NCBI GenBank assembly: GCA_041906145.1
Contig: JAYRJU010000003.1
Location: forward strand, 496,001 to 560,000
Source of the DNA: SHVO01 sp041906145
Lineage (GTDB): Bacteria > Pseudomonadota > Alphaproteobacteria > Rhodospirillales > Rhodospirillaceae
Direction of reading: 5' to 3'
DNA: 64,000 nucleotides
Of the stretch, positions 8,824 through 17,225 are shown piece by piece. Within the stretch, counting starts at the first letter, position 1, and each line of letters opens with the position of its first letter. Below the pieces are notes generated by a model, which searched no databases, was not told where the DNA came from, and was given only the letters and a program-made list of their open reading frames with translations. The position numbers and the translations under genes are program-made.

Positions 8824-8850
8824 GCGACGGAAGCTCCTCATGCGGTCGTA
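8824..8850 (+). promoter_or_regulatory. Candidate ECF-dependent promoter of the LTXXQ gene
   Basis: GCGACGGAA-N14-CGTA lies 32 bases before the start of the LTXXQ gene. It repeats the nine-base element and the exact spacing found before the ECF sigma gene (7130-7156). Confidence 0.45.
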
Positions 8851-8882
8851 TCACCGGTACGACCACAGAACAGGAGAAAAGA

Positions 8883-9452
8883 ATGGGTCACAAGAAAACC
8901 GCTATCGGACTTGCGTGCGCCGTGCTGCTCGGCAGCGGCATGCTGGTCGGAGTCTCTCAGGCGCAAGACGCTCCACCGTCTCCGCCTCCCGGGGCCGCGT
9001 CCTCCCTCCCACACGAACGCGGTCCCGGACCCAACATGATGCGCTTCCGTGGTGAGGGCTCCGGCTCCCACGGTCCGCATGCGGGCTGGCGCGGATTCCG
9101 CGGCGAGCGCGGCGAACCGGGCAAGCACATCGAAGGCCGCATCGCGTTCCTGAAAGCCGAGCTCAAGATCACCGATGCGCAAAGCCGCGCGTGGGATCAG
9201 TATGCGAACTTCATGCGCGAGACGGCCAAGACCCGTCAGGCGATGTTCGACAAACGCGAATCCGAAATGAAGGCGATGCGCGCCGAACCCGGAAAGCGCC
9301 GCGAAGAAAAGCCGCTGCTCGCCCGTCTCGATGAGCAGGAAGAACGGGCCAAGGCCGCGCTTCAGGCGGTCGAAAAACGCAAGGCGGCGACCCAGGCGCT
9401 CTACAAAGTCCTCTCCGACGAGCAGAAGAAGCTCCTCGAAGACCTATTTTAA
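8883..9452 (+). CDS. Periplasmic Spy/CpxP-like LTXXQ-motif protein
   Basis: This 189-residue secreted protein has a signal peptide (about 1-27, cleaved near SQA-Q), a Pro/Gly/His-rich linker to about residue 80 and a long helical domain. The domain contains a degenerate LTXXQ motif, ITDAQ, near residue 98. Spy and CpxP proteins are periplasmic chaperones or stress adaptors. ATG 8883 is preceded by AGGAG at a good distance. It has its own candidate promoter and a strong terminator, so it is a monocistronic target next to the sigma cassette. Confidence 0.75.
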   Translation: MGHKKTAIGLACAVLLGSGMLVGVSQAQDAPPSPPPGAASSLPHERGPGPNMMRFRGEGSGSHGPHAGWRGFRGERGEPGKHIEGRIAFLKAELKITDAQSRAWDQYANFMRETAKTRQAMFDKRESEMKAMRAEPGKRREEKPLLARLDEQEERAKAALQAVEKRKAATQALYKVLSDEQKKLLEDLF

Positions 9453-9465
9453 ACAACCGGCCTTA

Positions 9466-9502
9466 ACCCTCCTCCGCATTTCGGCGGGGGAGGGTCTTTT
9501 TT
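9466..9502 (+). terminator. Rho-independent terminator of the LTXXQ gene
   Basis: A 12-bp stem (ACCCTCCTCCGC pairing with GCGGGGGAGGGT, one G-T pair) is followed by CTTTTTT. Confidence 0.85.
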
Positions 9503-9509
9503 GGATACC

Positions 9510-9660
9510 ATACCGGGTGTCATCCGGGCGAAGGCGGGATCCATCGTTCAGATGCATGTACTTATGAATGGACCTTGGCCTTCGCCGGGGCGGCGTTTTA
9601 GATTTTTGTTTTCCTGGCCATCCTGGGGAAAGCCCAGGATCCAGGGGTGTTTTGGTTTTT
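9510..9660. repeat. Dispersed palindromic repeat (GTCATCC / CCCAGGATCCAGGGG family)
   Basis: The gap after the LTXXQ gene contains GTCATCCGGGCGAAGG and a palindrome ATCCTGGG-N5-CCCAGGAT (9620-9640) followed by CCAGGGGTGTTTTGGTTTTT. Close relatives lie at 35580-35735, 39369-39905 and 63118-63175. These are non-coding repeats; open frames across them are chance. Confidence 0.65.
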
Positions 9661-9778
9661 CCTCTCCCCAGAACGGCCGTTTTGGCGGTGCAATATCCCC
9701 GCAGTCCCTCTTGAGCTTTCATCGCCTCGTTGCTTAGAATTCCACCTTGGGAGCTCGCAAAACATCTGGGAGGGTGAT

Positions 9779-9997
9779 TTGGCTGACGCGTTGGAACGTT
9801 ACCTCGCTCATATCCGCGAGGAGCTCGATACCAATAAAAAGTCCGTTGAGATGATCAAGCGGGGCGATCTCAAAACCGGTGAGCGCTCGCTCTCCGCCCC
9901 TCAATGGCGCGATACCACCGCCGAAAGTCTGGCGCGCGCCAAACACATCATCACCACCTACGAAGATATCCTCGCCCAGCACGCGCAGAGCCACTAG
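9779..9997 (+). CDS. Small hypothetical helical protein
   Basis: This 72-residue frame is predicted from TTG 9779, which is preceded by GGGAGGGTGA, a strong ribosome binding site. The protein is hydrophilic and helical (ERYLAHIREELDTNKKS, then SLARAKHIITTYEDIL). Longer in-frame starts upstream run through the dispersed repeat and are unlikely. No known family is recognised. It lies upstream of dps, but dps has its own promoter. Confidence 0.5.
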   Translation: MADALERYLAHIREELDTNKKSVEMIKRGDLKTGERSLSAPQWRDTTAESLARAKHIITTYEDILAQHAQSH

Positions 9998-10103
9998 GGG
10001 CTCTTACGTCTTCGATTGAGCGGCATCCGGCGCTTCACATGAGCGCGCGGGACATTGAGCGCGCGCGGCGCGAATTGACCTCTTTCAGAGGCCGTCCTAA
10101 ACT

Positions 10104-10128
10104 AGAACCCATCTAAAAACTCCCCGTT
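10104..10128 (+). promoter_or_regulatory. EcfG-like promoter of dps
   Basis: AGAAC-N16-CGTT ends 19 bases before the dps ATG. The alphaproteobacterial general-stress consensus is GGAAC-N16/17-CGTT, so this site has one mismatch at the expected spacing. dps is a typical member of that regulon. Confidence 0.55.
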
Positions 10129-10147
10129 TGCGCAAGGAGATACCGCC

Positions 10148-10627
10148 ATGGGTTCGCTCGCGATCGACATCGGCATCAATCCCAAGGACCGCAAGGCAAT
10201 CGCCGACGGTTTGGCGGCCGTCCTTGCCGACACGTATACCGTCTATCTCAAAACCCACGGATTTCATTGGAACGTCACCGGCCCGATGTTTCAGACCCTG
10301 CATCTGATGTTCATGCAGCAATACACCGAGGCCTGGACGGCGGTCGATCTCATCGCCGAGCGGATCCGCGCGTTAGGTTTCCCGGCGCCCGGCAGCTACG
10401 CCGCCTTTGCCAAGCTCGCGAGCGTGAAGGAAGAGAAGGACGTCCCGAACGCCGCCAATATGATCAAGATTCTGGTGAAGGACCACGAGCGTGTCGCCAA
10501 GACCGCCCGCGCGGTGTTGCCGCTGGCCGACAAGGCGAATGATCAGCCGACCATCGATCTCATCACCCAGCGCCTCCAGTGGCATGAAAAAACCGCCTGG
10601 ATGCTGCGCAGTCTGCTCGAGGACTAG
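10148..10627 (+). CDS. dps: Dps-family ferritin-like DNA protection protein
   Basis: The 159-residue protein has the Dps four-helix layout. The ferroxidase residues appear at the family spacing: H40 and H52 from one subunit, D67 and E71 from its partner. The THGFHWNVTGP block (36-46) is diagnostic. Dps forms dodecamers that oxidise iron with peroxide, store it and protect DNA in the cytoplasm. AAGGAGA precedes ATG 10148. It stands alone between an EcfG-like promoter and a strong terminator. Confidence 0.93.
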   Translation: MGSLAIDIGINPKDRKAIADGLAAVLADTYTVYLKTHGFHWNVTGPMFQTLHLMFMQQYTEAWTAVDLIAERIRALGFPAPGSYAAFAKLASVKEEKDVPNAANMIKILVKDHERVAKTARAVLPLADKANDQPTIDLITQRLQWHEKTAWMLRSLLED

Positions 10628-10657
10628 AAAAAAGGGGACCCGCGCGGTCCCTTTTTT
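10628..10657 (+). terminator. Rho-independent terminator of dps
   Basis: GGGACC (10635-10640) pairs with GGTCCC (10646-10651). The stem is flanked by an A-run and a T6 run, so it could work in both directions. Confidence 0.85.
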
Positions 10658-10700
10658 GTGCGTCGGTTATGTTAGTGGACTACGGTTTACGGCCTTGGGT

Positions 10701-10714
10701 TTGATCTAAATCAA
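10701..10714 (+). promoter_or_regulatory. FNR/FixK-type box
   Basis: TTGAT-CTAA-ATCAA is a perfect match to the TTGAT-N4-ATCAA consensus of FNR/FixK-family oxygen-responsive regulators. It lies about 113 bases before the hybrid kinase ATG, with no other gene between. The regulator itself is not in the window. Confidence 0.6.
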
Positions 10715-10826
10715 AGTGTCTGTCCCAGCCCTCCGGCACGCTGACGGAGCCAACACAGGTCTCACGCCCCATCGCGAAGGGGCAAGCTGAAAGCGCTGCC
10801 CGGTGGTTGATCCGCAGAGCCCGTCA

Positions 10827-12923
10827 ATGGTCAAGGTCGATGCGCGCAAGACCTTGGACGCCATCAAGTCGGAAGTCTGCGACACCACGCTTGTAGTCAT
10901 GTCGCTCCTCGTCGTCCCCGCCATCGGCGTCAGCCTCATGCGCGTGCTCGACGTCGGCTGGACCGTTCAATATGTCGGGCAGGTGATCGGGGCTTTCATC
11001 GCCTGGGGCGTAACCCTGTTTCGCCGCCAACTGCCATATAAGGTGCGCGCGATTACGATCATCGCGCTTCTGTTCTGGCTCGCGTGGACAGGGCAGGTGT
11101 ATACGCCGTCACCCACGTCCTATGTGTTCTTTGTTTCGGCCGCCGCGATGGCAGTGGTGTTCTACGGTGCGACCGCGGGTGTGATCGCCGTGGCGCTTTC
11201 GGTCATCCTCACCATCAGCACCTACGTCGCGATCGCGGCCGGCATCTTCCCGGTTCCGACCTACGCCACGACCATGTCTTTCACCACATGGCTGTCGCGG
11301 TTGGCCTCGCTCGTGGTCGCCAGCGCGGGGCCTGTTATCGCTATCAATCAGTTCCGCCGGTCTCTGATGCGCGAGCTCAAACATGCCGAAGATACCAGCG
11401 ACGCGAAGTCCGCATTCCTTGCCACGATGAGCCATGAATTGCGCACGCCTATGACGGCCATTATCGGCATCGCGGAGCTGCTTCAGGAGGAAAAGCTCAG
11501 CACCGATCAAACACGCAAAGTCGACCGCATTGCGCGCGCCGGGAAAAATCTCCTTTCGCTGCTCAACGATCTTTTGGACTTCGCCAAGATCGAGGCTGCG
11601 CAGATGCCTATCGAACGCGTTGCCTTCAGCGTGAATGACCTCTTGAGCGAAGTTCACGGCCTTCTGGCCCCACTCGCCGCCGACAAGGGCCTCAAGGTGC
11701 GCCTGGAGAGCAATATCACCCACGATGCGCTGATGGGCGATCCGGCACGCTTGCGCCAGATCCTCAACAATCTGGTCGGCAACGCTGTCAAATTCACCGA
11801 GAGCGGCGAGATCCTTATCGCTGTGGGCCAAACCGAGTTTGCGCCGGGGCGCGTGGCGCTGAGTATGTGCGTCGCCGACACCGGCATCGGGATTTCTCCC
11901 GCCGATCAGGCCCGCCTATTCCAGCCGTTTGTGCAGGCGCAGAATTTCCGTTCGCGTACTCATGGCGGCACAGGGCTCGGTCTCGCCATTAGCCGGCGTC
12001 TCGCGGCGCAGATGAACGGTGAACTCACGGTCAAATCCGAGATCGGAAAAGGCTCGACATTCACCGTCACGGTCCCGCTCGATATTTCTCCGCATGCCAT
12101 TGTGCCTCGCGCGGAGACGCGCCAGCCCACCCAGGCCGGCCGCCGGACTCTTGAAATCCTCATGGCCGAGGACAATGAAGCCATCCGCGACTTGATGCGC
12201 GAGATGCTGGCCCGGCGGGGGCACAATGTGCTCGCCGTCGAGAACGGCCTCTTGGCCTTGAACGCTGTGCAGACTGGCGCCTTCGACGTCATCATCATGG
12301 ACATGCATATGCCGGTGATGGACGGCGCCGAGGCAACGCGCGCTATCCGGGCGCTACCTATGTCGGAATCGCGCATCCCCATCGTCGCGCTCACGGCGGG
12401 TCTCACCGAAGACCAGCGCCATGCCTATCTCGTCGCGGGCGTCAGCCAGATCGTCGCCAAACCGGCGCACTGGCCCACGCTGTTCGAAGCCATTGAATCG
12501 CGCGGTTTCGCTTTCCATGCCGAACAGTTCCCCGATGACACGGCGCCGCGGCCCGAGGCTACGGCCCCGCATGCCGCAGCGGCAGCGGCCAATGATTTTT
12601 TCGATGAACCCTTGTTCAAGGACCTCGAGGACGCGCTCGGCGCCGAGGTCATGAGCGCCGCCGTCAAAACCTTCTGCGGCAATATCACCGGCTATATGGC
12701 CCAACTCGATGCGACCTTGGCGGCGGGCGATCTTTCCCACGCGCGCAAGATCGCGCATGCCATCAAGGGCACGAGCCTGCAGTTCGGCGCGCTGGAGGTG
12801 GGGCGCTTGGGGGCGGGCATTGAACGCAAGACCGCCACCCTCGATGAGATGAAAGAAGCTGCGGCAAAAATCCCGGCGGCCTTCGCCCGTTTCAGTGCCG
12901 CCCTGGCGAAACGGGCGCCGTAA
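10827..12923 (+). CDS. Membrane hybrid histidine kinase (TM-HisKA-HATPase-REC-HPt)
   Basis: This 698-residue protein starts with about six transmembrane segments (about 25-185) and no periplasmic domain. HisKA follows with MSHELRTP and phosphorylatable H203, then a HATPase domain (DTGIGI, GGTGLGLAI), a receiver with D492 (IIMDMHMP) and a C-terminal HPt with H644 (IAHAIKGTS). This gives a complete phosphorelay in one polypeptide. ATG 10827 is chosen; GTG 10803 would add eight residues. No cognate response regulator is adjacent. The perfect FNR-type box upstream suggests expression under low oxygen. Confidence 0.88.
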   Translation: MVKVDARKTLDAIKSEVCDTTLVVMSLLVVPAIGVSLMRVLDVGWTVQYVGQVIGAFIAWGVTLFRRQLPYKVRAITIIALLFWLAWTGQVYTPSPTSYVFFVSAAAMAVVFYGATAGVIAVALSVILTISTYVAIAAGIFPVPTYATTMSFTTWLSRLASLVVASAGPVIAINQFRRSLMRELKHAEDTSDAKSAFLATMSHELRTPMTAIIGIAELLQEEKLSTDQTRKVDRIARAGKNLLSLLNDLLDFAKIEAAQMPIERVAFSVNDLLSEVHGLLAPLAADKGLKVRLESNITHDALMGDPARLRQILNNLVGNAVKFTESGEILIAVGQTEFAPGRVALSMCVADTGIGISPADQARLFQPFVQAQNFRSRTHGGTGLGLAISRRLAAQMNGELTVKSEIGKGSTFTVTVPLDISPHAIVPRAETRQPTQAGRRTLEILMAEDNEAIRDLMREMLARRGHNVLAVENGLLALNAVQTGAFDVIIMDMHMPVMDGAEATRAIRALPMSESRIPIVALTAGLTEDQRHAYLVAGVSQIVAKPAHWPTLFEAIESRGFAFHAEQFPDDTAPRPEATAPHAAAAAANDFFDEPLFKDLEDALGAEVMSAAVKTFCGNITGYMAQLDATLAAGDLSHARKIAHAIKGTSLQFGALEVGRLGAGIERKTATLDEMKEAAAKIPAAFARFSAALAKRAP

Positions 12924-13149
12924 AAGCCGGCTATTTGCGCCCAGCCGGGTGAGGCCGGGCTCGTTCCATGACGCCGATCGGATAAAAGCGGGCGATCGGT
13001 TTTGGGTTGTCGCTCCGGGTTCGATCAAAACGGACGTAAACCCCTCAGTAGGGACCTTTATACGGCGGTTCATCTAACAAATTCATCTATTAAGGGACTT
13101 TCGGATTGATGAGTTCGGGCCCCTTGCCGTGGCATACCACTTTCCCATT

Positions 13150-13174
13150 GGAACAGAGCCTACGGGGATGCATC
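13150..13174 (+). promoter_or_regulatory. Weak EcfG-like promoter candidate
   Basis: GGAAC-N16-CATC lies 40 bases before the lipoprotein ATG. The -35 matches the EcfG consensus exactly and the spacing is right. The -10 differs from CGTT at two positions, so this is a tentative call. Confidence 0.25.
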
Positions 13175-13214
13175 CTCGCTAGGATAAGGTGTTCGCGCGA
13201 GGAGATGATCCATC

Positions 13215-13598
13215 ATGGCCCGTGTCATTGTGCTCGTTGGTGCGATTTTAGCGCTCGCCGGATGCGCCGGCGGTGAGCCGATTCCTGAGAACCAGGCGTC
13301 CATCCCGTTCCTCAGCCGCGCCACCGTACGCGATTGGGAAGCCGTGGATGATAAGACGCTCTATATCCAGCACACGAACCGCAAGTGGTACCGCGCCGAT
13401 CTCTTTGGCCCGTGCATGGGTCTGCCTTACGCGTCGGCGATTGGCTTTGTGAATGAACGCGGCCGTAGCGCATTCAACCGCTTCGGCGAGATCATCGTGG
13501 ACGGTAACCGCTGCAAGGTGGACTCACTCATCGAATCCGCGCCGCCGCCGCAAGTGACTGCCGAGGGGCGCGAGGCCCGCGCCGTCGCGAAAGACTAA
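13215..13598 (+). CDS. Small lipoprotein, DUF6491-like
   Basis: This 127-residue protein begins with a lipoprotein signal ending in LAGC (Cys17). The mature part has the pattern IPFLSRATVRDWEAV, then LYIQH, then KWYRADLFGPCMGL, and ends with FGEII and RCKVDSLIE. It resembles the DUF6491 group of small alphaproteobacterial lipoproteins, which have no known function. Two conserved Cys residues, C72 in GPC and the one in RCKV, may form a disulfide. GAGGAGATGATCC precedes the ATG. Confidence 0.7.
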   Translation: MARVIVLVGAILALAGCAGGEPIPENQASIPFLSRATVRDWEAVDDKTLYIQHTNRKWYRADLFGPCMGLPYASAIGFVNERGRSAFNRFGEIIVDGNRCKVDSLIESAPPPQVTAEGREARAVAKD

Positions 13599-13600
13599 CC

Positions 13601-13810
13601 TTAGAACTCCTTGGTCACGGCGTTGCACACCGTGCAGACGAAATGGCTGCCATACAGCCGTCCGCGATCGACATACCTGAAACCGCGCGATAGGTCGGTA
13701 ACGCCCTTGTGGCGCATGTCCGGGTGATCGGTTTCCGCGGCCCACGTTGCTTTGCCGCGGGCGTAGCAGATCGGGCAACGCAGCCAGATCGTTTGTTGGC
13801 CGGCAGTCAT
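13601..13810 (-). CDS. Small zinc-ribbon protein
   Basis: This 69-residue protein has two CxxC pairs, C12-C15 (CPIC) and C59-C62 (CTVC), spaced like a zinc ribbon. The region between them is polar. It converges on the lipoprotein gene with stops only 2 bases apart. GGAGCGAGA precedes the ATG on the minus strand. No function can be given beyond probable zinc binding. Confidence 0.65.
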   Translation of the reverse strand: MTAGQQTIWLRCPICYARGKATWAAETDHPDMRHKGVTDLSRGFRYVDRGRLYGSHFVCTVCNAVTKEF

Positions 13811-13937
13811 TCTCGCTCCTTGAAGTGCGGAGCGCTCTTACTGAAGTGCGTTCAAACTGACATTAACGAGGGTGAATCTCACGGCGCTTTTATAGCGCGT
13901 GCTACCAGCGGGCGAGCGGCCCGCCCCGCGCAACTGC

Positions 13938-16900
13938 CTAGCCCACTGCGGACACATATTCTTCGATGAACGTCAGCACGCGGCGGAATTCCGCGTCGAC
14001 CTTGGGGCCAAGATCGTTGATCTCGGACCAATCCTGGATTCTCGCGGAATGCTCCAGCGCCTCGCACAGGTCTGCAAGCCGCGTCGCATAAGCGCTGCGG
14101 GCGGCGCCCTTGGCTGCGTGGGCGGCCTGCTGCAATTCGTGCGGATCGCCGCCCTTGGCGAGGCGCGCGAGATCCGCGCCTGTGCGGGCTTCGCTTTCGC
14201 GGAACATCGCCAGCATTTCCCGCGTGAAGTTCTTGTCGGAGGGCGGAGCGATCTGAGCGAAGCCGGCGATATCGATCGGCGCGCTGTCGTTCGCCGGCTC
14301 AGTTTCGGCGTGCTTGCCCGATGAACCTTTGGGACGTCGCAGCGCGGCGGCGGCCGGCAGCCATTTCTGAATCACGGCGTTCAGCGCGTCGAGGCTCGTC
14401 GGTTTGGCGAGATAGTCGTCCATGCCGGACGCCCGGCAGATATCGGCTTCGCCCGACAGCGCATTGGCGGTCAGCGCGACGATGGGAAGCCGGCGGCCCG
14501 AGGTGATTTCCTTGTCGCGCACAAGCCCGGCGAGCTTGTAGCCGTCGATATGCGGCATCTGACAGTCGGTCAGCAGCAGGCCGAAATCCTCGGGATGCGC
14601 CGTGAGGAGGTTCCAGGCCGCGCGCCCGTCCTCGACGATCTCACAGGCAATCCCAAGGTGACCCAGTTGAGTCTTGATCACGAACTGATTGGTCTTGTTG
14701 TCCTCCGCCACGAGCACCGCCGCGCCGGCCTTTTTCGCGGCCGCGAGGGGCGGGGCGGTGAATGACAGCGTCTTGCCCGCGTCCGGTTGCGCGGTGCGGC
14801 GCTCGATGCGGGCCGCCGCGAACGCGACCGCATCATAAAGCTTCTCGCGGCGCACCGGTGTCGTGATCAGATGTTCGTTCGCGCTGCTCGGTTGTTCCAC
14901 CAGCCCTAACCCCGGCACCACGTGCAGGATCTTGGTTTCGCGCAAGGCCGGGTGAGCCTTGAGGCGCGAGACCAGGTCATAGGGTGTATCGAGCCCGGCC
15001 GGCGCATGTACGATCACGAGATCGATCGGCCGCTGTTCGCGCAGCGCAGCTTCCAATCGCCGCACCGCCGCATCGACTTCCGCAGCGTCGACCACATCGA
15101 CCTGTTTGGCGCGCAGGTACAAGCTCGTGGTGGCTTGGCCTTTCGGGCAAAACACCATCACTCGCAGGTTCGCCAGGAGTTTCACGTAATCGCGTGTTTC
15201 GGCATTTGCGCGCGTGCGCGCGAACGGCAGGCGAAACCAGAACGTCGATCCTTTGCCCGCCACACTGCGCATCCCAATGTGCCCACCCATCAACTCGACA
15301 AGGTTCTTGCAGATCGAAAGCCCGAGGCCGGTCCCGCCGTAGTGCCGGCTTGTCGAGCTCGATCCTTGTTGGAAGGGTTGGAACAGGCGGCGTTGTTCTT
15401 CCGGGCCCATGCCGATTCCCGTATCGGTGATTTCGAAAAGGACCTTTACCTGGTCCGGTTCGAAATTCTCCGCGATGACTTCAATCTTGATGGTGCCCCG
15501 GTCGGTGAACTTCACCGCGTTGCCCATGATATTGAGGATAATCTGGCGGATACGTACCGGATCGCCGATCAAAGATTCGTCGATGGCCGCGTCCACGAAA
15601 CAAGTCACGTCGATAGGTTTGCTCTGCGTCTGACCCGTGATCAGCTCGGCGGCGGTCTCCACTGTGTCCACCAGCGAGAAGGGGATATTTTCGATGGTCA
15701 TGCGGCCCACCTCGATCTTGGAGAAGTCGAGGATGTCGTTGATGACGTCGAGCAGCGAGACCCCGGACCGGCGGATGATCTCCACCATTTGGCGCTGCTC
15801 GGGACCGAGGTTGGTGGCGAGCAGGAGTTCCACGATTCCGATCACCCCGTTCATCGGCGTACGGATCTCATGGCTCATGGCCGCCAGGAATTGGCTCTTG
15901 GCTTTGTTGGCTTCCTCGGCGCGCAGTTTGTCCTGCTCGACGAGGGCGGCGCGCGTTTCGGCCACTTCGCGCGCGACCCGCGCTTCGGTGGCTTCCAGTT
16001 CCCGGCGCAGCATCTGCTCCTGGATATGGCGGTTCTCTTCCTCGAACTGCTTACGCCGCAGCTGTGCGAGCACGCGGGCCCGCAGGACCTGGAATTCGCT
16101 CGACTTGGCGATATAATCATCCGCGCCCGCCGACAGGCCTTCGATGGTCGAAGCTTGGTCAGCCTGCGCCGTCAGGATCAAGACCGGGATATGGCGCAGC
16201 AAGGGGTCGGCCTTGATGCGCCGGCACACCTCATGTCCGCCGATGCCGGGCATTAAAAGATCGAGCAGGATGCAGTCCACCATCTGCACCGCCAGCACCT
16301 CGAGCGCTTCTTCGCCCGAGCGGGCCAGCACCACGTCGTAGCCTTCCTTGTGCAGCGAGCCCGCGAGTTCCTGCAGGTAGGTCTCGCTGTCGTCCACGGC
16401 CAGCACGCGTTTCGGGGCCTGCAGGCTCGATGTTGCTTGTCGTGCACCTCGATCGGACCGGCGCAGTACGGCGGCAAGGCGCGCGAGCGCCACTTGAGGA
16501 TCGGCGCTCTTGCCGACAAAGGCGTCCGCGCCGGCTTCCAACGCATCGACCTCGGCGCTGGTGCCGTCGCGCGCGGTGAGCAATAGGCACGGCGTACGCC
16601 GCAGCACGGCGTCCAGCCTGATTCTGCGGATCACGGTGGGTCCGTCGATCCCGGGCATCTCGCTGTCGACGATGATCGCCGCTGGCCGCACGTTGCCGGC
16701 GATGCGCAGGCCGCTCTCGCCGTTGTCGGCGGTCACCACCTGATAACCCGCCTCGCTCAGGGTGTCCTTGAGGGTCGCGCGGAAGGTCAAGCTGTCGTCG
16801 ATGACCAGAATCGTCTCGCCGCCGGGCGCGGGCGCATCGGCGGCCGGCTGGCTGAGCGCGGCCGATGTCAGCTCGCGCGCGCGGCTGATCACGAAGTCGA

Positions 16901-17225
16901 TGTCGTAGGGCTTTCCGATATATTCACTCGCCCCGAGGGTCATGCCCTTCAGCCGGTCGCGCACCTCGGACTCGGTGGTCAGCAGCATTACCGCGAGCTC
17001 ACGCAACGCGGTCGCGGCCCGGATCTGTTTCAGGAGATCGGTGCCGTCGCCGTCCGGCAGAACGATATCCAGGATCACGAGAGCGAAAGACGATTCCGAG
17101 AGCGCGCCGCGCGCCTCTTTCAGGCTCGCCACCGAGCGCACCTCGAAGCCCGCTTGCTCCATCGCCTCCTGAAGGTTCATGCGCACCGTCAGGCTGTCCT
17201 CGACGATCAACACCCGCGCGGTCAT
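13938..17225 (-). CDS. Multi-receiver hybrid histidine kinase at the end of the chemosensory operon
   Basis: This 1095-residue soluble protein has the order REC1 (1-125, D53), REC2 (about 138-258), REC3 (about 270-390), a coiled-coil linker, HisKA with MSHEIRTPMNG, HATPase, a degenerate receiver, a canonical receiver (LLLTDCQMP) and a C-terminal HPt (HAAKGAARS). The degenerate receiver has VIVHAPAG where an Asp would be expected. ATG 17225 overlaps the cheB stop (ATGA), so the two genes are translationally coupled; the in-frame extension upstream lies inside cheB. It has no transmembrane segment and no GGDEF domain. It is probably an output or integrator for phosphate from CheA. Confidence 0.88.
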   Translation of the reverse strand: MTARVLIVEDSLTVRMNLQEAMEQAGFEVRSVASLKEARGALSESSFALVILDIVLPDGDGTDLLKQIRAATALRELAVMLLTTESEVRDRLKGMTLGASEYIGKPYDIDFVISRARELTSAALSQPAADAPAPGGETILVIDDSLTFRATLKDTLSEAGYQVVTADNGESGLRIAGNVRPAAIIVDSEMPGIDGPTVIRRIRLDAVLRRTPCLLLTARDGTSAEVDALEAGADAFVGKSADPQVALARLAAVLRRSDRGARQATSSLQAPKRVLAVDDSETYLQELAGSLHKEGYDVVLARSGEEALEVLAVQMVDCILLDLLMPGIGGHEVCRRIKADPLLRHIPVLILTAQADQASTIEGLSAGADDYIAKSSEFQVLRARVLAQLRRKQFEEENRHIQEQMLRRELEATEARVAREVAETRAALVEQDKLRAEEANKAKSQFLAAMSHEIRTPMNGVIGIVELLLATNLGPEQRQMVEIIRRSGVSLLDVINDILDFSKIEVGRMTIENIPFSLVDTVETAAELITGQTQSKPIDVTCFVDAAIDESLIGDPVRIRQIILNIMGNAVKFTDRGTIKIEVIAENFEPDQVKVLFEITDTGIGMGPEEQRRLFQPFQQGSSSTSRHYGGTGLGLSICKNLVELMGGHIGMRSVAGKGSTFWFRLPFARTRANAETRDYVKLLANLRVMVFCPKGQATTSLYLRAKQVDVVDAAEVDAAVRRLEAALREQRPIDLVIVHAPAGLDTPYDLVSRLKAHPALRETKILHVVPGLGLVEQPSSANEHLITTPVRREKLYDAVAFAAARIERRTAQPDAGKTLSFTAPPLAAAKKAGAAVLVAEDNKTNQFVIKTQLGHLGIACEIVEDGRAAWNLLTAHPEDFGLLLTDCQMPHIDGYKLAGLVRDKEITSGRRLPIVALTANALSGEADICRASGMDDYLAKPTSLDALNAVIQKWLPAAAALRRPKGSSGKHAETEPANDSAPIDIAGFAQIAPPSDKNFTREMLAMFRESEARTGADLARLAKGGDPHELQQAAHAAKGAARSAYATRLADLCEALEHSARIQDWSEINDLGPKVDAEFRRVLTFIEEYVSAVG

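Noticed and set aside
9647..9778. Upstream extension of the small ORF before dps
   Set aside because: The extension reads through the dispersed repeat, and the TTG at 9779 has a far better ribosome binding site.
14922..16256. 444-codon plus-strand frame opposite the multi-receiver kinase
   Set aside because: It is composition-driven, with no motif, and overlaps conserved HisKA and HATPase coding sequence.
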